In this document: piece after piece, positions 46,575 through 60,353 of the stretch
Layout: every line of letters begins with the position of its first letter
How positions within the stretch are numbered: the first letter of the stretch is position 1
Source: Coniferiporia sulphurascens
Taxonomy: Eukaryota > Basidiomycota > Agaricomycetes > Hymenochaetales > Hymenochaetaceae
NCBI GenBank assembly: GCA_002794785.1
Contig: NBBA01000013.1
Location: forward strand, 1,054,001 to 1,118,000
DNA: 64,000 bases
Direction of reading: 5' to 3'
The notes under the pieces: generated by a model
The model's database searches: none
Told to the model about the DNA's origin: nothing
Seen by the model: the letters and a program-made list of their open reading frames with translations, nothing else
Position numbers and translations under genes: made by a program

Positions 46575-47660
46575 GAACCTTCTCCAACCTCCAGTAAGCA
46601 AGCGTGCCCCCCGTTGTGGTCTCGTCATTGCAGTTATGAGACCGGCCGATAGCACCCATCGTAACCAACCTTCCCCACGATTCTCTGCGTCGGCGGTCTC
46701 TTATCCACACCACCGCCCTGCGGTCCTTGTAGTCCGCCCATCGTGGCCGCCTTAACCACCACCAGAACAGCATAAGCGGCCCTGGGAAAACTGTGAAATT
46801 CTTGCCCGCTCTTCTTCGGCGATAGTACGACGTGAACGAAGCGAAGACGGATTCACCAAGACGCCGCAGGATCAGCTCATTGTATTCGTCCGTTGGGATA
46901 GCAGACGGTGAAAAGCTTGGTCTTCTTCTCGATGATAGACTTGAACAGTTGTATAGTACAATTTATCTATCTGATAGCAGTATAATATATAAGCTGCGAT
47001 TTCGGGCATTTTGCACGAATATGAGAGGAAGGCATACTTGTACTTCTTCGCTGAAAATAACGGAGGCGTGCCCCATCGCAGTGTTTGGACCTGAGAACCG
47101 AATTAGCAATTGTAACGTGGCGCAATGGAAAAAAATAAACAAATTTGCGAATCCGGGCACAGTTGTCCCCGTGTATGCCGTCGGTCCCCCGTGATCTTTG
47201 GAATATTTTGGCAGAATCTTCCCTTCCCTTCCCTCGACATTTATATGCATAGATTCCTGGTGATTGCAAGATGCAGCCCTAAACTTTCACCCCCAAAAAG
47301 AAACGAAATAAGTGCACGAGGTCGAATCCGGTAGCGATGGCGACCACGTCCAGAGGAACCATTTTTCCATTCTTTGTAACTATACCCTTATTTACTATGC
47401 TGTCGATGTCGTCCCACTAGAGAAATGTTTGATCTATGTAGCGCTTTCAAGAAGCCAGGGTCCACGAGCATACACCTACTCCTAGGTGCTTATGCAAAGT
47501 TTGGCTTAGGGGTTGAAGGGTCTATTACTAGTAGAGGAGACTCTTAACCTTAGGAAGGGGCGGACTCACTCGTCCGATATACCAATTTGAGGTCCTGCAA
47601 AAATCAATTACTTCAACAGTAGGATCCGTCGATATGCACGGAACAAGCTACGAGCTAGGA
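46575..47660 (-). pseudogene. Decayed Baeyer-Villiger-type monooxygenase, tandem copy D
   Basis: Fragments in family order on the minus strand. At about 47660-47570 a piece of the middle exon reads VPCISTDPTVEVIDFCRT. At 47480-47310 MLVDPGFLKALHR and PLDVVAIATGFDL occur, with a frame change between them at the WDD position. At 47230-47090 GGPTAYTGTTVPGFANLF and [18 protein letters not shown] remain. At 46960-46870 the exon breaks: after KKTKLFTV the frame is lost and a stop follows. Near 46770 WWWLRRPRWADY survives in another frame. The whole FAD-binding half, the big exon with the fingerprint, and the exons between 47570 and 47480 are missing. So this is a dead 3' copy at the edge of the array. 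Confidence 0.85.
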
Positions 47661-47912
47661 CTCGATATGTTCAGAGCGGGGAGTGAGTATTATCGTAGTA
47701 AATACCTGGAATCCTTTTTTTTTGAGTGATTTCATTATGGTCCATTTTTGCGCGAGGACAGAAAATCGTAAGTTCGAGAGCCATAAAGTAAGCAGTCGGA
47801 GATTGCAGGTTATTGCGTGATAGCACGTGATGTGCTCAAAACGGATTTGTCAATCACCCTTGGCTCCGACTTCTGGTTTTGCTCTTGAGCCTATCTACAC
47901 AGGACCACAGTC

Positions 47913-49731
47913 ATGGCGGACCAGTTCGTCGACAAGTCTGAAAAAGTGTTTGTCGTGCCAAGGTCGGTATTGGATACAGACTTGTACAAGGCAAGCACCT
48001 TTATAATGTGCTCCGATGCTGTGATCTAACTGTATGCGTCCCTAGTTTACAATGCAGCAGGCGGTTCTACGTCATTTTCCTAACGTTCAAGCGACATACA
48101 AGTTCACACACAGAGACAAAGACGTGTACTTTACGAAAGAATGTTATGACCATTATCTTAATGCTCTGCCCCGTCCGTCAGGCCTATCGGTCCCCTTATT
48201 CCACGGCCGAAGTGCAGAACTAACGCCACTCCATAGACTTCACGGAGCTCGCCATGACTTCTGAAGAACTGGAGTGGCTTCGAAATACTTGTCCATATTT
48301 TGGCGAAGACTATTTGAGTTACGTTCAGAAATTTCGCTTCAAACCGGAACAGGTACGAGTCGAGTTCGTCGCGAAGGACGGGGATCCACACTCGAATCTG
48401 GGACGCTTAGAGATCAGCGCGACCGGACCGTGGGTGGAGACAATTTTGTGGGAAGTTCCTTTAATGGCATGCCTGAGCGAGATTTATTTTCGCACCGTGG
48501 ACCGTGACTGGAGCTACGAAGACCAGGAAGGTTTGTTATCAAATTGTCTAGGTATATGGTCAGACTGAGGTCTTTGAAACGAGTCCAGGAGTCGCATACG
48601 ATAAAGCAAAGGCCCTTCTGCAAGCAGACATCCAGTTCAGCGAGTTTGGTACACGAAGGCGGCGCTCTTACCATATCCAGGATTTGGTTGTATCGACGCT
48701 AATAAGGGCGTCGAAGGAATTGCCGGGAAAAGGGAAAGTCGTCGGGACAAGTAATGTATTATCTTCGAGTTCGAGAGCACTCTACAATAACAATACTGAC
48801 ATATCTTTCGAAGATGCACCTAGCTTTTAAGAACGGAATAACGCCGATAGGTACTATTGCACAGTGAGTATCAGCAGTCTCCGACTATCCATGCACTTGT
48901 TTACATTCATGCGTTATCAGTGAGTGGTTCATGGGCGTAAGAGCAGCTTTTACCATCTTCATGTCGGATGCCTGCCTTGACAAGCCAATTCTTTATATAT
49001 TTATCAGGTCGCGGCTCTACGAGGGTACGAAGGCGCAAATGGTGTCGCGCTTGACCTGTGGGAGCAGGTATATCCCAAAGGTCCGCTTATCGCGCTCACG
49101 GACACGTTTTCGACGGAAGTATTTTTCAAGGTACGGTGCCCCACCATTCTTTGAAACTTGCGTATCGAGTAAAACTACCATGGGTTTCATAGGATTTCGT
49201 GAAAGACAAAGAGCGTGCGCGTCGTTGGACAGGTATACGACAAGACTCTGGCGATCCTATGGTGTATGCGCCGCGCGCAAAAGAAATTTATGAGAGCTTG
49301 GGTGTCGACTACCACGCTAAGACCATCGTTTACTCGGACGCGCTTACGTCGGAAAAGGCCCTTCAGATCAAGGCTCAATGCGATGAAATAGGGTTTACAT
49401 GTATGCTCAATAGATCGACGGCCCAGGATGTTATTCTAAAACTCGTAATTTCAGGTTCATTCGGTATTGGCACATTCCTTACGAACGATTTCCGTTCGCT
49501 GTCATCGGGCGGCGCTCAGAAGAGCAAGGCCCTGAATATGGTGATCAAGCTTGCGAATGTCGACGGCAAGCCATGTATCAAAATCAGTGACGAACTTACA
49601 AAGGTCAGTCTTTGCTCACTGGTCGGGGTTTAGTGCTTAATTTGTAATATACGGCCTTTACCTTGTTTCAGAATACGGGAGACCCTGAGGGAGTGCGCAA
49701 AGTCAAAGAGATATATGGACTGCCCGTATAA
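47913..49731 (+). CDS. npt1: Nicotinate phosphoribosyltransferase (NAD salvage)
   Basis: Multi-exon gene, ATG 47913 to TAA 49731. Motifs in order: SVLDTDLYK / FTMQQAVLRHFP (substrate loop), FTELAMTSEELEWL, PWVETILWEVPLMACLSEIYF, FSEFGTRRRRSY (phosphate-binding, conserved), [70 protein letters not shown] and NTGDPEGVRKVKEIYG. The enzyme makes nicotinate mononucleotide from nicotinate and PRPP with ATP, the Preiss-Handler entry to NAD+. The first intron has a GC donor (AAG|GCAAGC). An apparent frame break at 48531 vanishes when the intron is taken from GTTTGT (48531) to GTCCAG (48588). NAD+ is also the substrate of the PARP-like pair, but 25 kb apart this is not evidence of linkage. Confidence 0.9.
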
Positions 49732-50230
49732 TATTAATCAGGCTTGTACTTCCTTCCGTCGCGCTCTGAGTCATGGACGCCGCATGATTGTAAGTCCTCG
49801 TAATGTAAACAGCGATAAAGCTCGGAGCAAAACATATCCTTTTTTTTCTGTATCTGATGGCTCCGCAATACAGAACTTTTGTGGGATTATCATTCAGATC
49901 CTGATAGGCAGTTTGCGTCTGTGATCTTTGCACTGTGGTGGCTCCCATTCAACGGTCGAGCCGATCACCGCAGTTAGATCGGGTTGCTTCCGCACGGGGT
50001 CCGGAACATAGCCTCGGGCCGAATCCCGTCCGGGCGCTTATACATGTGAGACACACTGGTTTGTAAGTACAACTGGTCACTTTTTACTAATCACGACCTC
50101 CGTTCGTTTTACTACGGGTGGACTGTTGCTCGTTGTCCCCGGAAACTACGTCCCTCACTCGTCTGAAAATTTGTTGCTTTTGTTTCCCCCCTTTCAGATT
50201 GTGCACGCCAATCGGCTCGCTTCTACCAGT
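49732..50230 (+). promoter_or_regulatory. Intergenic region and leader of the sugar transporter
   Basis: Between two same-strand genes. Contains the nicotinate phosphoribosyltransferase 3' UTR and the transporter promoter; a C/T-rich leader (tttgtttcccccctttcag) at 50175-50200 may be a 5' UTR intron end. No gene seen. Confidence 0.45.
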
Positions 50231-52076
50231 ATGTCGGGCGTCATTGAAGCGACGACGGACAGCCTCAGGCTGAGGAATCCATCCGCTCCACTCCAGAGGA
50301 TACGCAACTCGTTAAATGCGTACATGCACAAATACACGCTGTGTACGATTCTTGCCTCCGTTGGTGGTTTTATGTTTGGGTTCGATACGGGTACATCTCT
50401 CTTCTGATACCCATTACTATAATAATAAACAAATTAATCGGCTACGCACGGAATAGGCTCCATTGGACCTATTACCACCATGCCTCAGTTTTTGGAGGAG
50501 TTTGCCCCAATAACTGCCACTTTGCAAGGACTCGTGGTTTCGTCCATCCTCATCACCGCGGCTGTGGCCTCCGTTCTCGCCGGTCCTATATCGGACCGCA
50601 TTTCACGTATATACACTTTTTCTGTCGGGAGCGCCATATTTGCCGTTGGTTCCGCGATTGTAGCCTCTTCATCGACACTGGCACAATTACTCGTCGGGCG
50701 ATGCATCGCAGGAGTAGGCGAGGGGCTATTTCTGTCGGTTATTATTGTGTACCATTGCGAGATTGCTCCATCGGCCATAAGAGGATCTCTTGCGTGCACT
50801 CTGCAACTGTTAATCACTATCGGCATTGCTTCAGGTACGCAGTACTATTTTTAACTCTTTCGCGGTCTTCTGTTTGTATTAACAGACTTTGCCAGGGTAT
50901 TTCGTTTGTTACGGCACGGTGCGGCTAGTGGGTAGTATGTCCTGGCGTGTTCCGTTCATATTACAAACCTCTCTCGCCATTGCCTACGCCATCGGTTCGC
51001 CGTTCCTCATCCATTCTCCCCGGTGGCTAAAACACGTCGGCCGGCACGAGGACGCGCTCAGGGCATGGACCCGTCTAGGGCTCAACCCAACAGAGGCAGA
51101 AAAGGAGGATATCTCAGCTGCGAACGAGGAACGTGGCGAAGAGCGTCGCGGTAACTGGAGGACTGAGGCTCGCCAGCTATGGAAAAAGGATGTGAGGAAG
51201 CGTACTATCCTTGGCTGCTTCCTCATGGGCATGCAGCAGGTGAGAATGTCCGTTCACCGCCACCTTGGACAATCCTAAGTGATCGAATGGCTCTTGTTCT
51301 GATATAGCTGAGTGGTATTGACGGCGTTCTGTACTATGCTCCGGTTTTGTTCACGCAAGCAGGACTCTCATCCACGAAAGCCGCCTTCTTTGCGTCTGGA
51401 GTGTCGGGGCTCCTGAACGTCGGTTGCACCCTTATCACCCAACCATTCCAGGACAAATGTATGTACTTCTCGTAATCACGACCCGCATGTTTAGGCTTAC
51501 ATTTCTCCAGGGGGAAGACGACCCCTAGTCCTCATTGGCGGCTCCATTATTGCGGGGTGCATGTTGACTATTGGCTCAATCTATGCTTCCAATGCGCATA
51601 ACTCCAGCTCCGGGCGCTGGGCCGTCATAATCCTCATCTACGTCTTCGTCGTAGCCTTCTCGATGTCATGGGCAATCGCATTCCGGATCTACGCGTCCGA
51701 GATCCAGCCAATGCGCACGCGCGCGGCGGCGACGAGCCTGGGCCAGGCCGCGAACTGGGTCGTCAACTGGGTCGTCGCGTTCAGTACCCCGCTGTTCCTC
51801 GCGCGCTCGACGAGCGGGCCGTACTTCCTCTTCGGCGCATGCACCCTTCTGACTGTCCTCGTGTGTGCGGCCTTTTTACCTGAGAGCAAGGGTGTGAGCC
51901 TTGAGCGCCTCGACGAGATCTTCCAGACGAGTCCCTGGCGGAAGATCCTTGCGCAATTGCGTGCAAACGAAGGGATCAAAGTGCGTGGGTCTGAGTTAGA
52001 GAGCGGTGTGGTGGTCCCTTCTATGGGTGCTCATGACGTCGAGCTGGAGGTTATTTCGAACATCAGTAGAAAGTGA
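50231..52076 (+). CDS. MFS sugar transporter (sugar porter family)
   Basis: Exons 50231-50390, 50457-50834, 50896-51239, 51308-51458 and 51511-52076, 532 residues, all in frame. Twelve hydrophobic segments are expected. Signatures: GGFMFGFDTGSIGPI in TM1, GPISDRISR between TM2 and TM3, VGRCIAGVGEGL, EIAPSAIRGSL, the long cytosolic loop after SPRWLK, GMQQLSGIDGVLYYAP in TM7, WGRRPLVLIGG and the end motif PESKGVSLERLDEIF. The transporter should move hexoses or related polyols across the plasma membrane. The conserved Q-Q-x-x-G in TM7 is present as MQQLSG. C-terminal tail acidic and short. Specificity cannot be told. Confidence 0.9.
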
Positions 52077-52511
52077 TGTTGAAGTTGACAAGCTGGCGAA
52101 GCAATTTGGCTGAAAGTTGAGAGCGGGATGTCCTTTGTATGTGACAGAGATACAAGCGCACATTAAACAAATGTCTCATAAAGTAGTTACAGAAGACGAT
52201 AAGTAAAGTAGAACATAGACGACAGAATGTACATAGTAGTAAAATGAATAAGACATATTATCGGCACAAACTCCCCATGTGCCAGCCTCTCTAATCGAAA
52301 GTGGAACTTCGAATCGATTTAAATGAAGCGGATAGGATACAATCGAGAAAGTGGAGTTAGTCCAAAAGAACTATATTCCGGCTTTTAGAGGAGATGTGAG
52401 CGAAATTCCATCAATGTGAAGGTGGGGGCGCCGCCCAAGTTCACTTGAAACTCCGAAAACAGAGGTGTGATCGACATTTCCAAATTTGGCGCGTAATTGA
52501 ACGCGTACCGG
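52077..52511. promoter_or_regulatory. Intergenic, AT-rich
   Basis: The 3' flank of the transporter and promoter of the AP endonuclease. AT-rich in 52140-52270. No gene seen. Confidence 0.45.
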
Positions 52512-53975
52512 ATGAGCTCTTACATCCTCCGTGCGCGTTTTCTGCGCCTCTGTTCCCCGCGTTCGCGTCTCCTCTCCCCCTTTTGCTCTGCTACGATGGC
52601 TCCGAAGCGCACTGCGTCTTCCAGCAAGCGCAAAGCCTCGCCGCTATCGGATGACGGCGAGTCGGACGCGAGCCCAGCCCCAACGCGTACGAAGTCTAAG
52701 AAGGTTAAGACGCCCGCGGTCGTGTCGACGACTGAGGGGTTCGCGGCGAATGGGCAGCCGACGAACAAGGTGCTTCCTGTGCGCATTGAGTTCCCGGAGA
52801 AGATCGCTGGGACGACGCGCATTGCGTCGTGGAACGTTTCCGGTCTCGCTGCGTGCCAGAAGAAGGTGCGTCGAGTCTCGTTCATTCTTCGGCCACGATG
52901 GGATGCAGACGGGCTGAGTCAGGCTGCGATAGGGATTCAAGTTTTACGTCGAAGCTGAGGACCCAGACATTCTGATTTTGACAGAATGCAAGGCGAGTAT
53001 GTTTTCTTGCGTCTACTGTTATATAACTTGTTTGTTGACTGTTACCAAAAAGACGAACGACGAGCCCGAAGTATCCGTCCTTAGCGAAAGGTACCCGCAT
53101 CGTTTCTGGTCCATTGCTGGGAAGAAAGGATACGGTACGGCGGCAATGCGCTCTTTCATTTTACGCTTTCTGACGAGTCTGCCTTTCGTAGCCGGCACTG
53201 CTATTTTCTCCAAACACGAACCCCTTTCAATAACGAAGACACTCCCAGGACATCCCGACGAGGACGCTGTGAAGGGGCGGATCGTGACGCTCGAATTCGA
53301 GTCATTATACCTCGTGGGCACGTATGTCACAAACGCTGGGCAGGGGCTAAAGGTAGTGTCAGTCACGCCGCTGTGTCGGATACAACATTTAACATATCCT
53401 TCCGCAGACGCTGAAGGAGAAGGAAGTGTGGAATGAGCACTTTGAGGCGTACATTAGGATGCTCGACGCGAAGAAGCCCGTAATGTGGGCGGGCGACCTG
53501 AACGTCGCACCAACAGAGAAAGGTGCGTGGTTCTGTCATCCCTTCAGTGTTATCTGTTCATGTGGCTTTTACAGACCTTACGAACGGGAAGCAGAACTGG
53601 AATAAGACACCCGGGTATACAGAGTCTGAGACGAAGGCCTTCGCTCGGATACTTGATCCGTCCAAAAAGGAGAAACCTGATGCCGAAGGGTCTTCAAATA
53701 AGTTTGTTGATGTCTGGCGTCACCTGCATCCCGACGACCGACACTACACATACTTTGGTTACCGCTTCAATTGCCGTTCGAAGGGGATTGGATGGAGACT
53801 TGATATGTGTAAGAATATCGCTGTGACTCTACTTTGAGTATACTGACACCCCCAACGAATAGTCGTTCTAAGCGAGCGCGTCCTTGAAAGAGTGAAGATG
53901 TGTGAAATCAGAAGTGAAATCTACGGAGCATCAGACCATTGCCCCATAGTGATAGAGATTCAGGATACTCTCTAA
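52512..53975 (+). CDS. AP endonuclease, exonuclease III/APE1 family
   Basis: Exons 52512-52865, 52933-52992, 53053-53134, 53192-53352, 53408-53522, 53575-53808 and 53863-53975, 372 residues. Motifs: RIASWNVSGL (Asn metal ligand), DILILTECK (Glu metal ligand), GYAGTAIFS, GRIVTLEFESLYLVGTYVTNAG, WAGDLNVAPTEKD, and GASDHCPIVIEI with the catalytic D-H pair. The enzyme nicks DNA 5' of abasic sites in base excision repair. The N-terminus before the core is basic and Ser-rich with KSKKVK as a nuclear signal. Starting at the ATG of 52512 adds MSSYILRARFLRLC, which looks like a mitochondrial presequence. The in-frame ATG at 52596 (MAPKRT) gives a nuclear form. Intron 2 has a GC donor (AAG|GCGAGT). Confidence 0.9.
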
Positions 53976-54169
53976 CTAAGAGCAACGAAAGACAAAGCAC
54001 ACTCCACTCGTAGACAGACGCAGATCAGATCATGCACACACATTTTTTCATTAGATACATCCTAATATAAAATAAAAGAATACGACGAAGTCCAATCCAT
54101 TCGCTGCAAGCCATCTTCCGCTGAAGAAAGCGGAGAAGCAGGCGGAACAGCGAAAAGATGAGGGATCCC

Positions 54170-54358
54170 CCGACGACACAAGCCGACAGTGCAGTAGCAA
54201 GGTCATCGCGCCACCCGGGTTGCAAGCAGAGCTCGGGCGGTCAAGGGCGGCAAAAATTAGATAACCAATGATGAGGGCGGTGCCCTCATAATAGTGGTTA
54301 AACTATTAAGAACAGATACTACACTTGATCTAAGCCAAAAGGCCAGAGTGGTAAGGAT
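54170..54358 (-). ncRNA. U2 spliceosomal snRNA
   Basis: The minus strand reads GGCCTTTTGGCTTAGATCAAG followed by TGTAGTATCTGTTCTTAATAG, the invariant 5' half of U2. GTAGTA is the branch-point recognition sequence that pairs with the branch-site motif (TACTAAC-like) of the introns here. Farther on, AGGGCACCGCCCTCAT forms stem-loop IIb-like pairing, and CTAATTTTTGCC is the Sm site (about 54250). G/C-rich stem-loops III and IV follow. The 5' end is set at ATCCTTACC; the 3' end is approximate. Confidence 0.93.
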
Positions 54359-54550
54359 TCACGATGGTCGCGGGTTCGCTTATATACCTTTTGCCAGGGC
54401 GCGCACGGACCACTTCCCTTTTTGGATAGAGATACTTTTCGACTTTGCTTGTGAGTTTGCCTCGATAACTTCAAAAAAGGGGAGAAATCGAGGCTGGTCT
54501 TCCGATTTGATTTGTGCAGTTCTCACCATTAAATCAATAAAACAGACGCA
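54359..54550. promoter_or_regulatory. Divergent promoter of the U2 snRNA and AAA ATPase genes
   Basis: A 192-base stretch between two genes pointing away from each other, one a Pol II-type snRNA. Contains tatatac at about 54380 (plus strand), about 25 bases upstream of the U2 start, a likely core promoter element. Confidence 0.5.
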
Positions 54551-57649
<3,099 letters not shown>

Positions 57650-58560
57650 TTGACGTCGTAGTCGGCAGGAAAATGCGCTGTTGTTAATGTTATCATTGTA
57701 GGGGTCTGAAGTCTCCTGTTTGTGGCAGGTCCCCGCGCGTTCGGAGGCGTGGATAGTGATGCGTGTATTACGAGCCATATTCGCCGTGTGTGCACTGATA
57801 CCTTGGGGCGCATATAATCAGTCAGAAGACTCGCCCGTTATCGCCGTTTTGCGGGCTACTGGTGTTTAGTATAAACCCGACGAAATACAGATTGTGAATC
57901 GTTTCTCCTTAAGCATTTCTCAGACCGTATAATTTTCAGGATGGAATCCAGAACTCGACGGTAGGGGCGCGGGCCACTGCGAGCCGGACTTCCCGGGAGA
58001 GCCAACAACGAAGTGTACGGACATAGAGTGTATATTCAGAACTAAACAAACAAAACAAAACAGCGAGAGCGACAGCAAAACAGACGATAGCAACTATACA
58101 ACTGGACAGCAAATGCAAAATGCAAAATAGCGAGGGAAATAACAAGGGACACAGGAAAGACGGGGTTTTTTATTCTTTTTTCTTGATAGATTTTGGTAGA
58201 GCAGGAAAGGGAAGGGATGGGACGGCGATGGGGGGAGGGGGGAGGGAAGCAAGGTAGGAGAAAGCGATAGTGAGAGCAGGACGGAGAAAATGACGGGAAG
58301 AAGGATGGGGGAAAGTGAGAAATAGGAGGATTTTGTGTTTATGCTTTTATAATTTTATTAAGGATATTTCAGAATGGTATGGGGGAAAACGGGTTGGATA
58401 GGTGTAACACGTGCGGAGGGAGGCAAGGGTCACAATAAACGGGAGGGATCAAACACTCGGCGTCACGACAACTTGCACAAATCGTGAGCCTGCAGCTGCA
58501 GCATTAAAAAGAGCCGCCGGCCTCCACTGCGCGAGCCACATGCCGTCGTCAACTGATTCA
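57650..58560. other. Convergent 3' region with purine-rich tract
   Basis: Between the stops of two convergent genes. 58150-58400 is extremely purine-rich on the plus strand (ggggggaggggggaggg and similar), so the minus-strand transcript has a polypyrimidine 3' UTR. No gene seen. Confidence 0.6.
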
Positions 58561-60353
58561 CTAGGAATCATAGTCGGTCAGGTCAGGGTTGTACCTTGAG
58601 CTCTGCCCGAAACCAGGCGGTAGCATGCTCGGGTCAGGGCCGCCGCGCTGTGCGTAGGTGTACTGCATCGCCAGAGCCGCAGAGGCACTATCCAGCCTCG
58701 TGACGTTCGAGAGGCTCGGAACTGGGCCCCCACCTCCCATATACGGGTACTGCCGTTGGCCATACTGCTGCTGGCCATACTGCTGCTGGCCATACTGCAT
58801 GCTGCTCCCTGCCGCGGGCATCGCCTGCGCGCGTATGTGGCTTGTCCTTAATGCGTTGACCAAGGGCGTCGGAGGTTCAGTGAACCGATCAGAGGAGCCG
58901 TCGCTCGGTGTGCTCGCAGGCGGCGAATTGTGCATGTAAACACGCGTGTCTAGAATCGCCGAGGGGCGGTGTGTGTGGTAGTGGGCGGCGGTGGACGCTT
59001 GGGATGGGCCTGGACCGGGGCCACCTCTGACGGGGAGAACATACGTGTTTGACGAGCTGGGCTGGTACTGTGGCTGAGATGGCAAGGACAAGTTCGACGC
59101 GCCCTGCTGGCGATACGACTGAGCCTGGGACCGAGAAGACTCGGCGCTCGGCGCTTTCTGCGGTTGCGAAGGCTTCTGGGGCTGCTTCGAAGCAGGTGGT
59201 GGAGCAAGAGGCGGGTCGCAGAGGTGCGGCATATACTTAGCCTTTAACTCCATCTATGTCAAAGAAGAATAAGAAAAGCTGGCCAAAAGCGAATACAAGA
59301 AAGAGTTTGCTTACGACGCTTAACTCGGTGCTAGGATACTCCCGCACAGGCTTCGGCTTCAGCTCTTTAGGATCGAAGTCAGGTTCGTCGTAAACGACTT
59401 GCTTCCCCTTCTCCTTCTTTGAGCGCGGCTTTGCCGTCCCCGTCCCATTGGGCGCGCGGGGCTTTTGCGGCTTCCTCGGCTCGAATATTGCATCCTCGAG
59501 TGGGTCGGCGGCGAATATCGTCTTCGTCGAAGCCGCACCCGCACGATGTGGCCCATCCACGCTGAGATCAACAGGCGGAACGACAAAGTTGGCTATACCA
59601 AGGACGCTAGCGGGCGGAGGGCGGGAGGATGGCAATTGGGTCATGCCATGCTCGATAAGCCAACCTATCGGGCGATAGTAGAACACAAACTTGACGTATG
59701 AGTGCGGGTTGGCGTTGTCGAGTGGCTTGGCGGACCATGTGAGCGGCGCCTGGGGGAAGCAGAGTGTTTCCTCCTTGTTGAACGTGGCATAGTGCCCACC
59801 AGTTGAGTCAGCATATTCACTGGAGCGAGGTGAAGGAAGTATAGCGAGATCGTTGTTGGTCCGCGCCGGCCCTCGCTGCGCCTGCATGATCTTCAGTTCG
59901 ATAGTGCCGACTTCCTTGTTTTCCGAGCTAGCTGAAGTGCTCCGACGTGCTTTAATTTGATTATGAATGCGTGATCTTAGTAACCGGATGTGATCTCACC
60001 AGTTTTAGGTATCTCGGCGAAGATGAATGAGCGCTCAGTGTTTGGTCCGGACCTCGCACCGCTACGGTAAGTCTCCCCGGAACCGCCGAGGAATCTTCCA
60101 GGAGACGCGAAGCCATCGATGAAGATATATCCAGCCGTGAATGTCTTGCTCCCTTCGTCCCTCCAATGCACTTTGAAAGCCTACGAACTAGTCAGCGCGC
60201 TCCGGAGTGCAAGGCATAAAACAAAACACGTACCTTCCCGGACTCACTGGGTATAAAGCATGTAGCCTTATTATCATTCTTGATGACGTTATATTCACGC
60301 AGGGGTTCGTCATCGACGGTTATCCAAGCAGTGAATTCCATGTGTTTAACCAT
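58561..60353 (-). CDS. DUF7918 domain protein with low-complexity C-terminus
   Basis: Exons 60353-60234, 60180-60000, 59949-59315 and 59253-58561, sum 1629 nt, 542 residues. The N-terminal 230 residues match the fungal DUF7918 pattern: FTAWITVDDEPLREYNV, CFIPSESGKAFKVHW, TAGYIFIDGF, SFIFAEI, GTIELKIMQAQR and YVKFVFYYRPIGWLIEHG. A basic middle (KPRSKKEKGKQ) may be a nuclear signal. The C-terminal 230 residues are S/Q/P/Y-rich, with a YGQQQ repeat three times (58745-58800) and GGPGPGPS. The family is abundant in mushroom-forming fungi and has no known function. The start ATG is six bases from a second in-frame Met (MVKHMEF). Confidence 0.83.

Noticed and set aside
48531..48590. Apparent frameshift in the nicotinate phosphoribosyltransferase gene
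   Set aside because: Taking the intron as GTTTGT...GTCCAG (58 nt) gives a clean in-frame join into the conserved FSEFGTRRRR exon.
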